64,000 nt of DNA from Azorinus chamasolen (Eukaryota; Mollusca; Bivalvia; Cardiida; Solecurtidae): assembly GCA_963576725.1 (NCBI GenBank), contig OY755252.1, forward strand, positions 53,159,059-53,223,058, given 5' to 3'. The first letter of the stretch is position 1. Every line of letters begins with the position of its first letter. Under the pieces are notes generated by a model that worked only from the letters and a program-made list of their open reading frames with translations, searched no databases and had not been told where the DNA came from. Shown piece after piece: positions 10,031 to 21,831 of the stretch. The position numbers and the translations under genes are program-made.

Positions 10031-10529
10031 TAATTATATCTCAAGCAACGATATTTATGTCGTTTTGCTATGGACACATTGATGGCAATGGGTCCGACAC
10101 ACACCGACACGTATGGGCATCAAGGCTAGATATTGGCTCAATATCATCGTATCTTTGTAGTCTTCTTCCTAAGAGTGAGGCTTTTTGCAGAAGATGTCAA
10201 TACATCCCGCGTTCAAGCAGACAGATGACAACATCCCTCATTACCTAGACCCAACAGACTTTAGCTGGAGGACGGATGAAAGGTCAAAACGCCTGCAGCA
10301 GGTGATTTTTCCTAATAATTGACCAAGTGCAGGGTTTTATTCTTGGATTTATTTCTTGCAGTTGTCAGAACACGATTTCCTGTAATAGATGAATGTGCAG
10401 TTGCAAAACTGCAAACATGATTTGCACTACATTTTGGAGCTACTACAATATAGGATGCCACACAATACTAGTTTATTTATATATAAAATAATGGAACAAT
10501 TGAATAAGTAATTCATTCAATTTAGAATT
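10031..10529. other. Intergenic, no gene recognised
   Basis: AT-rich sequence between the pseudogene remnant and the tandem array. I see no supported exon, hairpin or repeat. Confidence 0.4.
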
Positions 10530-10635
10530 TTGATGAATCCATCGGAATGGTCATCATTTCTCAAGTAAATAATACATGTGCTTTACTAACACCTTGGTCG
10601 CCATATTTGAAGCCGTATTGGCGGATATGCTTGAT

Positions 10636-10707
10636 CGTCATGGTACTGTTTGGGTGGTTGTGTGTTTTGTATACGGTGTTTCCTGCATGGCTCATACATG
10701 TACTTTT
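10636..10707 (+). mobile_element. 72-bp Naiad 3'-end stub inside the tandem array
   Basis: Splits the array motif GCTTGATTTAACAGTAG. Its end GTGTTTCCTGCATGGCTCAT...GTACTTTT matches the 3' terminus of the Naiad units (5240-5282). It looks like an extreme 5'-truncated insertion. Confidence 0.65.
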
Positions 10708-11742
10708 AACATTAGTAAACATTATTTTTAACAAGTTTGGTTTAATTTAATTACTGTTAGCTTATACGTTTCAAAACATTAACGTATATATGAATTGTAA
10801 CATTGTTTTTTATTTTTTCCTCCCTCACGGACATCATTTTGGACGCCATCTCGATTTTCTCGAAACCCTCAAAAGTGCTGAGGTGGCACCGGGCATATTT
10901 AAAGAGTTCCAACAATCCCTGACCATAATCAAACGAGAAAAAACTATAATGTTTTGTCTTGTGGCTATACCGTTTCTTGTTTGATGGTGTTTGGTGCGGT
11001 GTCATTTCGTGTGTGGCTCTCCGTGTTTGACTATTTTTCCATATTGATGAATCCATCGAAATGGTTATTATTTCTAAAGTAAATAATACATTTTTTGTAC
11101 ATGACTTTGTACTTTACATAGCTTTGGCCGCCATATTGGAAGCCATATTGGAAGCGAACATGGCGGATATGCTTGATTTAACAGTAGTAAACGTTATTTT
11201 TAACAAAATTAGTTCAATTTAATTACTGTTAGTCCATAAGTTTAATAAAACAATACGAATGTATGAGTTGTAACATATTTTATGATTTTGTCCTCATTCG
11301 CGGACGCCATTTTGGATGCCATCTTGAATTTCTCGAAACCCTCAAGGGTGCCAAGTAGGCACCCGGCATATTTAAAGAGTGCCCTGGCCATAATCAAGCG
11401 AGAAAAAACAACTATACTTTTGATGAATCCATCGGAACGCTTATCATTTTTCAAGTAAATAATACATGTGCTTTACATAGCTTAGGCCGCCATATTGGAA
11501 GCCATATTGGAAGCCATATTGGCGAATAAGCTTGATTTAACAGCAATAAACGTTATATTTCACAAGTTTAATTCAATTTAATTACTGTTAGCCCATAAGT
11601 TTAAAAACATTACGAATGTATGAATTGTAACATATTTTTTTATGATTTTGTCTATGTGTTTACATAGCTTAGGCCGCCATATTGGAAGCCATATTGGAAG
11701 CCATATTGGCGAATAAGCTTAATTTAACAGTAGTAAACGTTA

Positions 11743-11966
11743 TACTTCATTCTCAGTGTTGTTATACCTTCTGATCCTTCGAGAGCATGAATTTCAGTAC
11801 TTCTTGTTCTGAAAATTGAATACCGCTTAAGCCGGTGCTAGGGGGCGTGAGCAGTGTTGCACTTTCAATTACTGCTCATGAACAGACTCAATAAAACCGA
11901 GTCTGCAATTTTCTCTTTTTGTGTTGCAATTTTTGCTTTCGGGGGATCACCACCCTTCAGAATTTT
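11743..11966 (-). repeat. ~285-bp repeat family, minus copy (partial)
   Basis: Reverse complement of the unit seen in tandem at 42617-43253, carrying the landmark GACTCGGTTTTATTGAGTC, the palindrome TGTTCATGAACA and GCACCGGCTTAAGCGG. It interrupts the 365-bp array. Confidence 0.8.
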
Positions 11967-12592
11967 TAACAAGTTTAGTTCAATTTAATTACTGTTAGCC
12001 CATAAGTTTCAAAACATTACGAATGTATGAATTGTAACATATTTGTTTACGATTTTGTCCTCACTTGCGGGCGCCATTTTGGACGCCATCTTGAATTTCT
12101 CGAAACCCTCAAGGGTGCCAAGGTGGCAACCGGCATATCCCAAGAGTGCCAATAATCCCTGACCATAATCAAACGAGAAAAAAACTATACTTTTGATGAA
12201 TCCATCGGAACGCTTATCATTTTTCAAGTAAATAATACACGTGCTTACATAGCTTAGGCCGACATATTGGAAGCTATATTGGAAGCCATATTGGCGAATA
12301 AGCTTAATTTAACAGTAGTAAACGTTATTTTTCACAAGTTTAGTTCAATTTAATTACTGTTAGCCCATAAGCTTTAAAACATTACGAATGTATGAATTGT
12401 AACATATTTTTTATGATTTTGTACTCACTCGCTGGCGTCATTTTGGACGCCATCTTGAATTTCTCGAAACCCTCAAGGGTGCCAAGGTGGCACCCGGCAC
12501 ATTTCAAGAGTCCCAACAATCCCTGACCATAATCAAACGAGAAAAAAACCATACACCACAATCGAAGGTTCATCTATACCGCTGCAGGTACA

Positions 12593-13000
12593 TTGGACAG
12601 TAGAATTGGGGAAGTGCCGAGTGAGCACAGACCACGTACTTATTATGTGTGCAACACGCACGTGCTAAATGCGCCGTCTGTAGAACAAGCGGCTGTGGGA
12701 GAAAGATTAAAACACTCACGGAGTCAGTGCGTTGTGCGCACGTTGGCTGCAGAAGGCACGTGCGTCACCCGTACGTTGGTGAATCCTAAGCCCGAACGCA
12801 GCTCGAACGCAGCGAAAGTTTTGCATGCACTAAAAGTGCTACGGCTTGTCTGCGTGCTCCTTAATCCGTACGGATGCGGTACTCACCACGTACGGGTCCC
12901 CAAAATTTCGCCACGGTTTTCGCACGTAGACAACACGCACTTGCACGTACGGCGGGTTGTGACCATCGCTTTACATAGGACATCTAAAAACACCTGAGAA
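12593..13000. other. CpG-rich patch of unknown nature
   Basis: Locally GC/CpG-rich with many ACGCACGT/CACGTGC words, unlike the AT-rich surroundings. A 134-codon open frame crosses it, but the composition is repetitive and I recognise no domain. It may be a promoter-type CpG island or a repeat fragment. Confidence 0.35.
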
Positions 13001-13785
13001 ATTCTGTCGATAATAAGAGTAGGTCCAGGTTTCTCTGTATATGATCCATTCCCTCTGAGGCGTCCATTTAGCCCATAAATGGCAGAAACCGACATTAACC
13101 TTTAGCCTGCTATGGGCGGATGGATAAATACCTTTGAAAACAGTTTGGATCCAGATGAGACGCCGAGGTAGACAAATTGATCTTAGCTTTAAATTTAAAA
13201 ATGCAGTAGATTAAAAATTCTGCAAAAATAATTTGCTCAGCAGGTTAAAGGTTAAATTCATTAAGAGTTTGCCGCTTTGTCATGCTATACGTTTGCGTTC
13301 AAAGTGTCGGTAAAAGGTAACTTTGCAAATATTTAGAAAATCAGGCTAAATTACCGAACATTGTGCACTTTCAGTTTTCAGTGATCCAAATCAGTCGTAT
13401 CTAGCAAAATTAATTTTGTATAGAAGAGCAGACTGATTGCATCTTTTCATAGGACACACGCAGTAAAGATGCAGACTCTGAAAGGAGGATGTGGTTCTGC
13501 ACTGTTTGCCAGCGTTCTCGCTAAGACACGTTTGTGTTCAAATTAAATGCTAATAATTGTCGTCGTAACTAAATGAAAGATTTTAACATTGATCATAACT
13601 TCAACATTATCGTAGAAGCAGCTGGATTCGTCTGGATTCAAGCTGATTACAAATGCTGGTCAGTTTGCGCTTAGCGTGGGAATGTTTAACCTTTTATCGA
13701 CAGTTCTAGTGTAGAGGAGACTGCCTCATATTCGTGTATTAGCTATTTAGCATAAATACCTACTAGCTTATGAACAGTACATATC
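13001..13785. other. Intergenic with fold-back half-elements
   Basis: Contains a half copy of the CAGTTTGGATCCAGATGAGACGCCGAG fold-back family near 13140-13170. No gene seen. Confidence 0.45.
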
Positions 13786-13787
13786 AA

Positions 13788-14146
13788 ATACACTTAAACT
13801 TCGATATCTCGTACTACAAGGGACCATACAAATGACTTTGAGATAACACAGGTTCGAGTCATCCGGTTTCTCAATATATTGAAAGTGGGAGATCCTCCGA
13901 AAGCAAAAGCGGCAATGCGAAAAGGGAAATTTCAGGAGACATCTGAGGAAATGCTGAAAGTTCATATAGGAGCTTTTATCATTACTTTCGATCTGCGTTA
14001 AGTTGTAACATAAGTTTATAGATATGCGTACTTATACATTTTAGAACAATACTGTAGTATACATTAAGGAAGGATTGAACCTTAATTTCGAGTCATCTGG
14101 GTTCGAATCATCCGAGTCCGAGATATGGAGGTTCAACTGTATAGGT
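13788..14146. mobile_element. MITE with CTTCGATATCTCG / CGAGATAT..GTTCAACTGTA ends (block B)
   Basis: Opens with AAACTTCGATATCTCG and closes with the complementary GAGATATGGAGGTTCAACTGTA, consistent with a terminal-inverted-repeat element of Tc1/mariner (pogo/Tigger) style. Related copies lie at 21832-22200, parts of 29970-30300 and 31090-31260, and arms at 47740-47778, 56545-56600 and 56780-56850. No transposase. Confidence 0.55.
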
Positions 14147-14499
14147 ATTGTTATTCCTCTTTTCATCACTTTGAAAAAGCGGACATTTCAGCATTCTAAT
14201 TAACTGTGTCGCGGTCATTGTCGAACCTGTAAACAGTTTCGATTGTAATGGATTCGGCGTCTCCACAGGATCTAAACTGTATGCTACTATGGCAATGTTT
14301 TAGAAAGAAAAGTGGAAAAACGAAAAGTGTAGCGGACGACAAATTTTACAGACGAAGTTAAATACATGGATAATGTTGATTCATCTTTGTACAATACCGT
14401 TTCTCCGAAAATCTTTAGATATGTTAATTGTGAAAGATTTAATTAAGATAACACTAACTTTGTAATAAGGGGTTTACCCTTTTCTCACATAGCCTGACT

Positions 14500-14590
14500 G
14501 TACGCTTGATGCAAACCCATTGGACCCAGATGGGACGATCGAGCAAGTCGTTTTCTCATCAGGATCTAACTTGTTTGACTCACGGTATAT
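14500..14590. repeat. Imperfect fold-back (block B)
   Basis: Arms around GATGCAAACCCATTGGACCCAGATGGGACGAT and its degenerate complement before GACTCACGG. Homologous to 22590-22680, 31640-31730 and 47900-47995, so part of the duplicated block. Confidence 0.5.
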
Positions 14591-14744
14591 AGTTTCTCAA
14601 AAGATTGTTCGAATAGGAAATAATTAGAAATGTACAAGAGTAAAGTTAGGACATGTATCATTTTGTCAGGGCAGGGTAAGAATTAACAGTCTGACTTTTT
14701 TAACAAGTGAGTCTGCTGGGCTATCCTTGCACGAATCCTCAAGT

Positions 14745-14790
14745 AATCATCACAATAGCCACGGATTTGGAGCAACAATACACCTCGTCG
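14745..14790 (+). other. Conserved non-coding exon end with GTAAGT donor (block B)
   Basis: The segment GCAACAATACACCTCGTCG is followed exactly by GTAAGTATGAAATC. The same exon-end/donor pair recurs at 22877, 31931 and (slightly diverged) 48271. Conservation across four duplicated blocks suggests a 5' untranslated first exon of the secreted-peptide genes downstream; transcription is not shown. Confidence 0.5.
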
Positions 14791-14999
14791 GTAAGTATGA
14801 AATCTGAACATGAGAAAATGTACCTTGTTCATTTTCAAATCGTGTAGAGCCACAAATCCGCCACGTTGTAAATGTTGTATCTTATCAGGATACACACGGT
14901 TTGACACCCATCAGTGTCTATATATAGGATAGGTTGCGAGTTTTGTTCATACAGAATCTTACATGAGTGTTCATTACAAATTGTTTTTAAGAAACGAGT

Positions 15000-16140
15000 T
15001 TACTGTAATAATATGACACGATCTTTAGCGAGTGTCATATTCATGATAATAAACGAGTTTTATAAAAACAACTTGTAAACATCACGAATATTAGATTCAT
15101 TTTGTCACACAACCCTTAAAAATGCCATAGAAAGTGAAACAAACTATATCTGACGGCTGTTTTGGCCGATGTTTACAGTGTGGTACAGCCGGATTCAAAT
15201 TGCCCATTTGCATAAAAATGCACTAGTGCATTTCTGCGATTTACGACACTCTGTTTCGGCTATCCCACACGACAGATTATGTGATAAAAACTGATATTAA
15301 GCCAGAGGCACGCTTTATAACATTTTCATAGACTCGTTCAATGTCTGTTTGTACAAAATGACAACGAGCACCATCCTTTTTCCAATCACATTACTTTTTT
15401 CGACTGAAAATGATGTTTTTTGCAGGTCCTACTTGCATAGAATAGAATACACTAGCGCATGGTGTTTCTACATGACGTTACAGCTTATATTAAACATGGG
15501 CATTATAGAGAAATGATATCGCTATATTAACTCGAATACAAGGGGGTTTTGTGATAAAGAATTTTATCATCCACCGATAAAACTAAAATACGATCTTTAA
15601 CGTGAGAAAAATTACCTTGTGTTTTTGCAAACCACACATTCCATCGCCTTGAAACATTGCATTTAATCAGGATCTACACTATTTGTAATCCATCCAGTCA
15701 GACAAACCAGACAGAATTAGGAAATACTGTTATTCGTTGTCAGTACAGTGTCATGAAAATGAGATGCATTTGTTAAAGGGATCGGCTGATCTGGGTCTAC
15801 TCATTTTGCAAAGGCGTAGAAAGGCTTGTCTGTGGAGTACTTTTTGTAACTGGTTAAAAAGCGGCATATTTCGGATAACAAATTCTCCATTTCTCCATGA
15901 AACGATAAGTTGTGACCAATCTTTAATCTGTAGAATCGTCTTTTCAAGACATACGTATCTTCGTGAAAAAGGATATCTATTGTTTGGAAAAATAATTATT
16001 TTACGCGTCTTATCTTTCTGTCCCTGGTATTAGTCTACTTTGTGTTCTATTAAATCAACACTTTATATTTTATTACACAGCTCTTCATACATAATATCAG
16101 AAAAGAACAGACAAGGAGACATATCCAAATACAAAAAAAA
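15000..16140. other. Intron-like/intergenic sequence, no gene recognised
   Basis: AT-rich, between the exon-1 donor and the hairpin of block B. The 98-codon frame at 15737-16033 has no recognisable features. Confidence 0.4.
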
Positions 16141-16147
16141 ATCGTCA

Positions 16148-16226
16148 TTTTCACCAATCTCTATACTGTGACCACTCTCTATAATCGTTCTTCGAGGTGG
16201 TCACAGTATACGGTTCGGTGAGAACT
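16148..16226. repeat. Fold-back hairpin (block B)
   Basis: TATACTGTGACCACTCTC pairs with GAGGTGGTCACAGTATA. The homologous hairpin in block C is 24652-24746; half arms survive in blocks D (32450-32500) and E (48899-48935). Confidence 0.7.
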
Positions 16227-16404
16227 AAAGGAGCTATTCTTTATAATGTTTAGATTTTCGCACCTTTTCTTGCACTTTGTATACGATCTAGTTTTTTTAT
16301 CGTACTGAACTCTGCAGATCTGTCAATATCCACAAATATGTACATTTGAAAACATTGAATACACACTAAATTGGACAGGCATCTCAAAGTACAAAGTAGC
16401 CCAG

Positions 16405-16512
16405 TACCCATGTGTGTGTGCGGGCGTGAGTTTGCGTGTGCGTTCACGTGTGAGTGTGTATATGTGTGTTTGTGTTTGTGTGTGCGTACGTGCGTTGGTG
16501 TGTGCGTGCGTG

Positions 16513-16559
<47 letters not shown>

Positions 16560-16560
16560 T
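16405..16560. repeat. (TG)n microsatellite
   Basis: Long TG/CGTG tract upstream of peptide paralogue B. Open frames across it are artefacts. Confidence 0.95.
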
Positions 16561-16916
16561 TATTGTACTTTCGTGCGTGTGGGCATGCGTATGTGCGCGG
16601 TTGTGAGTGTGTCTCGTTTATTTTCTATCGGTGTATTTGGGTTGTGTCTTATGTGCGTTTTATTCCTGTTTGAAATTACTATTTTTTTCATTGAAGAACA
16701 TTGTGTCGCTATATACTCACATGTTTTCCTCGTCATCTTTAAATAGCATAAGGTCATGTTTTATCCGTTACAACATTCAAAATGAACGATTTGTGTACTC
16801 AAATGTTAGGGTAAAGACAAATAATACAGACATAATACAGATTCGGGTTTATTGTTTTGTGTACATGTACATGTATTTTTATTAACATTTCAGCTTCTTC
16901 AAATACCGTTCATATC

Positions 16917-17147
16917 ATGTTGCTGTTCAGGACAGTTATTGTCTTGTCCCTGCTCGTATTAAGTACGAAATCGGACACCAGTAGTGACAGTGATAGTAAC
17001 AGCCTTGGTGATAGTCTCGACCGAGATGGTAGAGAAGACATTGGATGGCATAGACAACTGAAAATAGGAAGAGAAGAGAGAAAAGAGATGGAGGGCAAGG
17101 GGACTATGAGGAGAAATCGGAATAGTGACAAAAACATACATATGTGA
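16917..17147 (+). CDS. Small secreted peptide precursor, paralogue B (76 aa)
   Basis: Begins MLLFRTVIVLSLLVLSTKS, nearly identical over the signal peptide to paralogue A, then a Ser/Asp-rich segment, the shared REDIGWHRQL motif and a basic Lys/Arg/Glu-rich C-terminus without the poly-Arg run. The exon begins at 16894 after a conserved acceptor; a polyadenylation-like AATAAA lies just past the stop (about 17157). The signal peptide is more conserved than the mature part, as expected for fast-evolving secreted peptides, but a decaying duplicate is also possible. Function unknown. Confidence 0.55.
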   Translation: MLLFRTVIVLSLLVLSTKSDTSSDSDSNSLGDSLDRDGREDIGWHRQLKIGREERKEMEGKGTMRRNRNSDKNIHM

Positions 17148-17732
17148 CGAATCCTAAATAAAACTTTGAAATGTATCGATTGCATTGTGCTGTGAATTTA
17201 TACTCGTGCGGTATATTTTGTTTCCCCATTTTAAAGCAGACTTTCCTCATAGTAATTATCATAACATAATTGGATTTGCAAACGGTTTAATTCCTGATCA
17301 AATGCGATCTATGATTCTTCCAAATTATTCATACTGTTTGCTGAACCCATCGATGACACTAGTTTATATCAACACACAATTGGTATCCTGTGCCCCTCAA
17401 CATGAAAAAATGGACGGGTTCCAAAATAAGATCTAGACGGACTATCCGTTAATAATGTGGAAACAAATATGGTTCGTGCGCCAATGATATTACAAGTACA
17501 CAGATATATTTTACAGCTGTAGTTACTGTTGCAATATCAATCGTTTACTCAACAACTTCTAACAACAGTAACGCCCCGATAGTTCGAACAATAAAACAAG
17601 TATCATTATCGACCTTAAAGACAGATGCTAGCTCCTCTATAAGTGTTTGCATGACTTTCGTCCTGCCTTGCTACCTGCATAAAATACATCAATTCTTCAT
17701 TTTGAAGTATCGAGTCTTAACTGTACCATCAA

Positions 17733-18095
17733 ACATGGGGAATACTGCACACATACAATTTGCCCTTAAAACATGAGGAATACATTTGCCCTTCAATCAT
17801 GGGGAATACTGCACACATACAATTTGCCCTTCAAACATGGGGAATACTGCACAAATACAATTTGCCATTCAAACATGGGGAATACTGCTAAAATAAAATT
17901 TGCCCTTCAAATATGGGGAATACTGCACAAATACAATACAATATGCCCTTCAAACATGGGAAATACTGCATACATACAATTTGCCATTCAAACATGGGAA
18001 TACTGCACAAATACAATTTGCCCTTCAACATGGGGAATACTTCACAAATAAAAATTGAATTTCAAACATGGGCAATACTGCACAAAGACAATTAA
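17733..18095. repeat. 38-bp minisatellite, left half
   Basis: Units built on CAAACATGGGGAATACTGCA plus CAAATACAATTTGCCCTT, about nine copies with small indels. The same array resumes at 19836. Confidence 0.95.
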
Positions 18096-19835
18096 CCCTG
18101 TCAAGAAAACCTGTAGTATATCGCTAGGTAAGCGATTTGAGTTTACTGTAGTTTTGTATATACAGGATTATCTCCCTTTTTGACTGTTTGTTTAAATTGG
18201 TTAATTTTTCGTGTATCAAAGTTATTTCACTTTTAAACTTCATTTTTTGTTTTTTACCTTAGTACAATTAGTACTGAGTATATATTCAAATGTGTGAGGC
18301 GGTTGGTCAATCGCAATAATTTATATGGTAATTTGCTGAAGTACCTCAAACTAATGGAAGCTGTATACAAATGCTGAGACTGGCGCAAGCTTATTCAACG
18401 ATCACTGCTGGTTAATTTGTGATCAGGGCACTGAATATTCATAGAACTTTCAGTGACGGCTTTATATACTTATGTATAGAAGCTATATCGTTGGTTTTTG
18501 ACTGATAGAGTATTGTACTCATTAAGGTTAAAGACTGGCAAATATAGTCTGCTTGGGCAACGTAATTGTGCAGTTACCTGTTGTTTTGAATGGGTTAAGT
18601 AACCGTCCTCTGAGTTCTCTCCTTGGGCATGAAAATTGCACGTTTTGACAGTCCAACCAGCTTTTAATAAGTTTATACTGCTATTTCATAGCAGTCTCAG
18701 AGTAGCTGAGGCATTGAGATAGTGTTGCTCAGACTGATATAGCCTGGGGTTATATTCGGTTTGAAGCAGGTTTGCTGAAGACCGTGCTCAGGGTTCGGAG
18801 CGTTGCTGAACCGTCTGCCTGAGGCCGTCTTTTTGAGGCTTTTTTTTTGAGGCAGTGTTTTCGAACCGGGCTCGGAACATACTGCAGGCAGGCTTCAAAG
18901 CATTAGTTTTAAAAGCTTCTTGAAGCGGAGGCCTGTTCAGGAGCGCGGGCGCTTGATGAGCGCTTGCCCGAGCAAAAGTATCACTGCTGAACGCGATCGA
19001 GCACCCTTTCTTAAAATCAAGTACATTTTTGTTCTGCGGTCGGGTTCTAGAGCATCAGTTTGTTAATTACGATTGTTTTCTTCCAGTCGGTTGCTTCTGT
19101 TACCGTGTTGGTAGCCATCTTGGAAACACAAGCGAATGTCAAAGCGATACACCTCGCGAGTAGGCTAGCTTGCGCTAGCTGGCACTAGGCGGGCACCCTC
19201 GTTCAGAGTCCAAGCGCTCAAAGTGACATCGAGCGCCCACACTCCTGAACAGGCTTCAGGTTTCATACACTGCTCAAGATAGGTTTCAGAGCGTAGGGTT
19301 ACATACATGCTTTGAGGCAAAGGGTCTGATACGTAGGTTTGAAGTCACAGTAGTGTTGAGATAGCTTCAAACCACAGGTTTCAACAGTGTTTGATGCTTA
19401 GGGTCTCAACTCGCATAGTCTAGGGTTATATAGCTCACATTTATATAGTTTCATGACATAGCTTGAGGATTTTGTTCCACGCACCATTTTGAAGTTGAGG
19501 CATCGACCAGCCGCCTCGCTGGCTTGGGGCTGTAGTAGTTGTTCACAGTTATAGTTTATTGTTTTATTGTTGGTCCCAAAGCTGAGGTATTGTTGATCAC
19601 CATAACATAGGTTTTTGTGTATAATTTCATGTTTTCATAGTGTTTGTCTCTGGCAAAGTAGCCTCAGAACACCATATTATCATCATCGGCTAGCATAGCT
19701 CAGCCACATCATTTTTATAGTTTCCAGTCTCGTGTTGTGTTTGGCTCAAGACATTGTCACCTCACGGAACGCCCGAAATATTTAAAAAGGTCTGAAGCTG
19801 GGTCTGGTCATTGGGGCATCACCCAGCATCCTGAC
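18096..19835. other. 1.7-kb segment splitting the minisatellite
   Basis: Sequence unrelated to the flanking 38-bp repeat. It contains a complete 316-bp GTTCAGGAG MITE (18935-19250) and several TTTGAAG/GAGGCTT-like words. No coding exon recognised. Either an insertion into the array or an expansion that captured unique DNA. Confidence 0.6.
18935..19250. mobile_element. 316-bp MITE with CCTGTTCAGGAG(C/T)G(C/T)GGGCGCT inverted ends
   Basis: Terminal inverted repeats of at least 20 bp (GTTCAGGAGCGCGGGCGCT versus the complement of GAGCGCCCACACTCCTGAAC). Another complete 316-bp copy lies at 61463-61778, and a third is split by an insertion (60197-60283 plus 61216-61447). No coding capacity. Confidence 0.85.
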
Positions 19836-20280
19836 AAACCCTTCAAACATGGGGGAATACTGCACAAATACAATTTTCCCTTCAAACATGGGGAATACTA
19901 TAGTAAGACAATTTGCCCTTCAAACACGGGGAATACTGCACAAAGACAATTTGCCCTTCAAACATGGGCAATACTGCACAAAGACAATTTGTCCTTCAAA
20001 CATGGGGAATACTGCACAAATACAATTTGCTCTTCAAACATGGGGAATACTGCACAGATACAATTTGCCCTTAAAACATGGGGAATACTGCACAGATACA
20101 ATTTGCCCTTAAAACATGGGGAATACTGCACGGAATACTTCACAGATACAATTTGCCTTTCAAACATGGAGAATACTGCACAAATACAATATGCCCTTCA
20201 AACATTGGGAATACTGCACAAATACAATTTGCCCTTCAAACATGCGGAATACTGCACAAATACAATTTGCCCTTCAAACA
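19836..20280. repeat. 38-bp minisatellite, right half
   Basis: About twelve units of the same 38-bp repeat as 17733-18095. The 189-codon frame through it is repeat translation. Confidence 0.95.
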
Positions 20281-20409
20281 TTATCAAACTCAGCGTTTCG
20301 TCATGAACCAAACACAAATGATTTCACTGAATTACTTGATTTCTCATCTGTATATAAACAAACTCTGAAGGAGGTAAGTATCAAGACATTTAACCCTTTA
20401 CTCCATAAT

Positions 20410-20690
20410 TGAAACAGTAGTAACTACACACACAAACACACGCACATACACGAGATGAACACAGAACACACCAACAAACACATAGGGACTAGAGACATAC
20501 ATTACACACATGAACAAAAGCACAAGTACAAAGATACAAGACAAACAAGAGCAAGAATGACAGAGAGTACCGCCTTGGCACGGTCTGTAGCAAAATGACC
20601 ACTGGGGATTTAAACTGGTTTACGGACGTCCTAACCTCACACTTCTCTCAAAGTCACCCTAGCTGTACGAATAGTCCTAACGTCCTACCA
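20410..20690 (-). mobile_element. Naiad-family 2, 3' tail fragment
   Basis: Minus-strand copy of the tail seen at 35016-35436: CA-rich stretch, GTACCGCCTTGGCACGGTC, then the AAACTGGTTTACGGACGTCCTAACCTCAC block. 5'-truncated. Confidence 0.7.
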
Positions 20691-20975
20691 CTGAACCACC
20701 ACTCCCATTTTTATACTTTAAAACATGACCCAAACAAAATAAAAATTCATAGAGCAATTGTCTTTTTTCAGCGGATTTTATTCTTTTTTTTCAGAAGCTG
20801 CTCTCTGGATGTTAAAAATAATTGCGCAAAAAAGTTTCCTTTTAAGAAACAAAATGTTGTCCTAGTTTATTTTCTAGTTTCCGCATAATCCAGATTGATA
20901 AACTTAGTTCAAGCGAACCATAATGGTCCTATACCAAACACCTAAATACATGTTGCGTATAAATACCCCAACGGC

Positions 20976-20980
20976 ACTGA

Positions 20981-21038
<58 letters not shown>

Positions 21039-21177
21039 GAGAGAGACAGAGAGAGAGACAGAGAGAGAGAGAGACAGAGAGACAGAGAGAGATAGACAGA
21101 GACAGACAGACAGACAGACAGGGGCAGAGAGATAGAGAGAAAGAGACAGAAGGAGGGGTGGAGAGATATACAGAGAA

Positions 21178-21232
<55 letters not shown>
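20976..21232. repeat. (GA)n/(GACA)n microsatellite
   Basis: About 255 bp of GA dinucleotides with GACA and GATA interruptions. All Ser/Leu- or Arg/Glu-rich frames over it are artefacts. Confidence 0.97.
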
Positions 21233-21236
<4 letters not shown>

Positions 21237-21479
21237 TACCAAGATCTATCAAGATCGAAAAGGAAGGTTGTCTCAATAGTGTAAGGTTCTTACATCATTC
21301 GACCTGTTGACCTAGCGTTTTACCCAAAGTTGAACAAGATATCATTATGGCGAATATTCTGATCAAAACGTGGCTATAGATTGCTGCCAAATGTCTATAA
21401 TGTTGATCTAGTTAATCATACCAGTTGATCAGGTTTCGGTCTTGACCGAAAATAAAAATGCCCTGTAAATATGTTGTAA

Positions 21480-21596
21480 ATCACCGCAAAGACGAAAATG
21501 GTCACGTCTATGCGGCGACACGTCTATGAGGTGTCTCCGTAACACCGCATAGGCGTGTCGCCGCATAGACGTGACCGGTTTTGTCACTTCGGTGAT
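21480..21596. repeat. Long near-perfect hairpin flanked by direct repeats
   Basis: Arms of about 55 bp centred near 21538. The core GGTCACGTCTATGCGGCGAC is repeated exactly in complement. About 90 bp of diverged direct repeat (GTTAATCATACCAGTT...CAGGTTTCGG) flanks it on both sides (about 21375-21450 and 21630-21700). A fold-back element. Confidence 0.8.
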
Positions 21597-21831
21597 TGAT
21601 TCAAGATTGGATAACATGTGGTTATATATTTCTGCCATGTTTCTATCATGCTGACCAAGTTAATCATACCAGTTACTCAGGTTTCGGACTTGACCAAGAA
21701 TAAATAAGAAGCAAGAATTCTGATAAAAAACCACCAATATCGGATAAAAAAGCACTCACACCATGGTCAATTCCTGTGCGCATAACAACATTCTTACATG
21801 AATATTCATATGAATGTAAACGGTTACAAAT

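Larger units (their letters stand above)
10530..12570. repeat. Degenerate tandem array, unit about 365 bp
   Basis: Repeating modules in fixed order: GGACGCCATCTTGAATTTCTC, CCCTCAAGGGTGCC, an AATCAAACGAGAAAAAA run, GATGAATCCATCGGAACG, GCCATATTGGAAGCCATATTGG, TTTAATTACTGTTAGCC. The AATCAAACGAGAAAA landmark falls at about 10927, 11392, 12165 and 12531. Irregular spacing reflects truncated units and two insertions (10636-10707 and 11743-11966). Open frames in it are repeats, not genes. Confidence 0.85.

Noticed and set aside
12593..12997. 134-aa protein-coding gene
   Set aside because: Repetitive CpG-rich composition, no domain, no splice or polyadenylation context.
16371..16746. Cys/Val-rich frames (also near 163-423, 24824-25130, 35146-35439, 44402-44719)
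   Set aside because: Products of TG microsatellites.
17773..20412. Several 60-189 aa frames across the minisatellites
   Set aside because: They are translations of a 38-bp repeat whose unit length is not a multiple of three.
20904..21276. Ser/Leu- and Arg/Glu-rich frames
   Set aside because: Products of the GA microsatellite.
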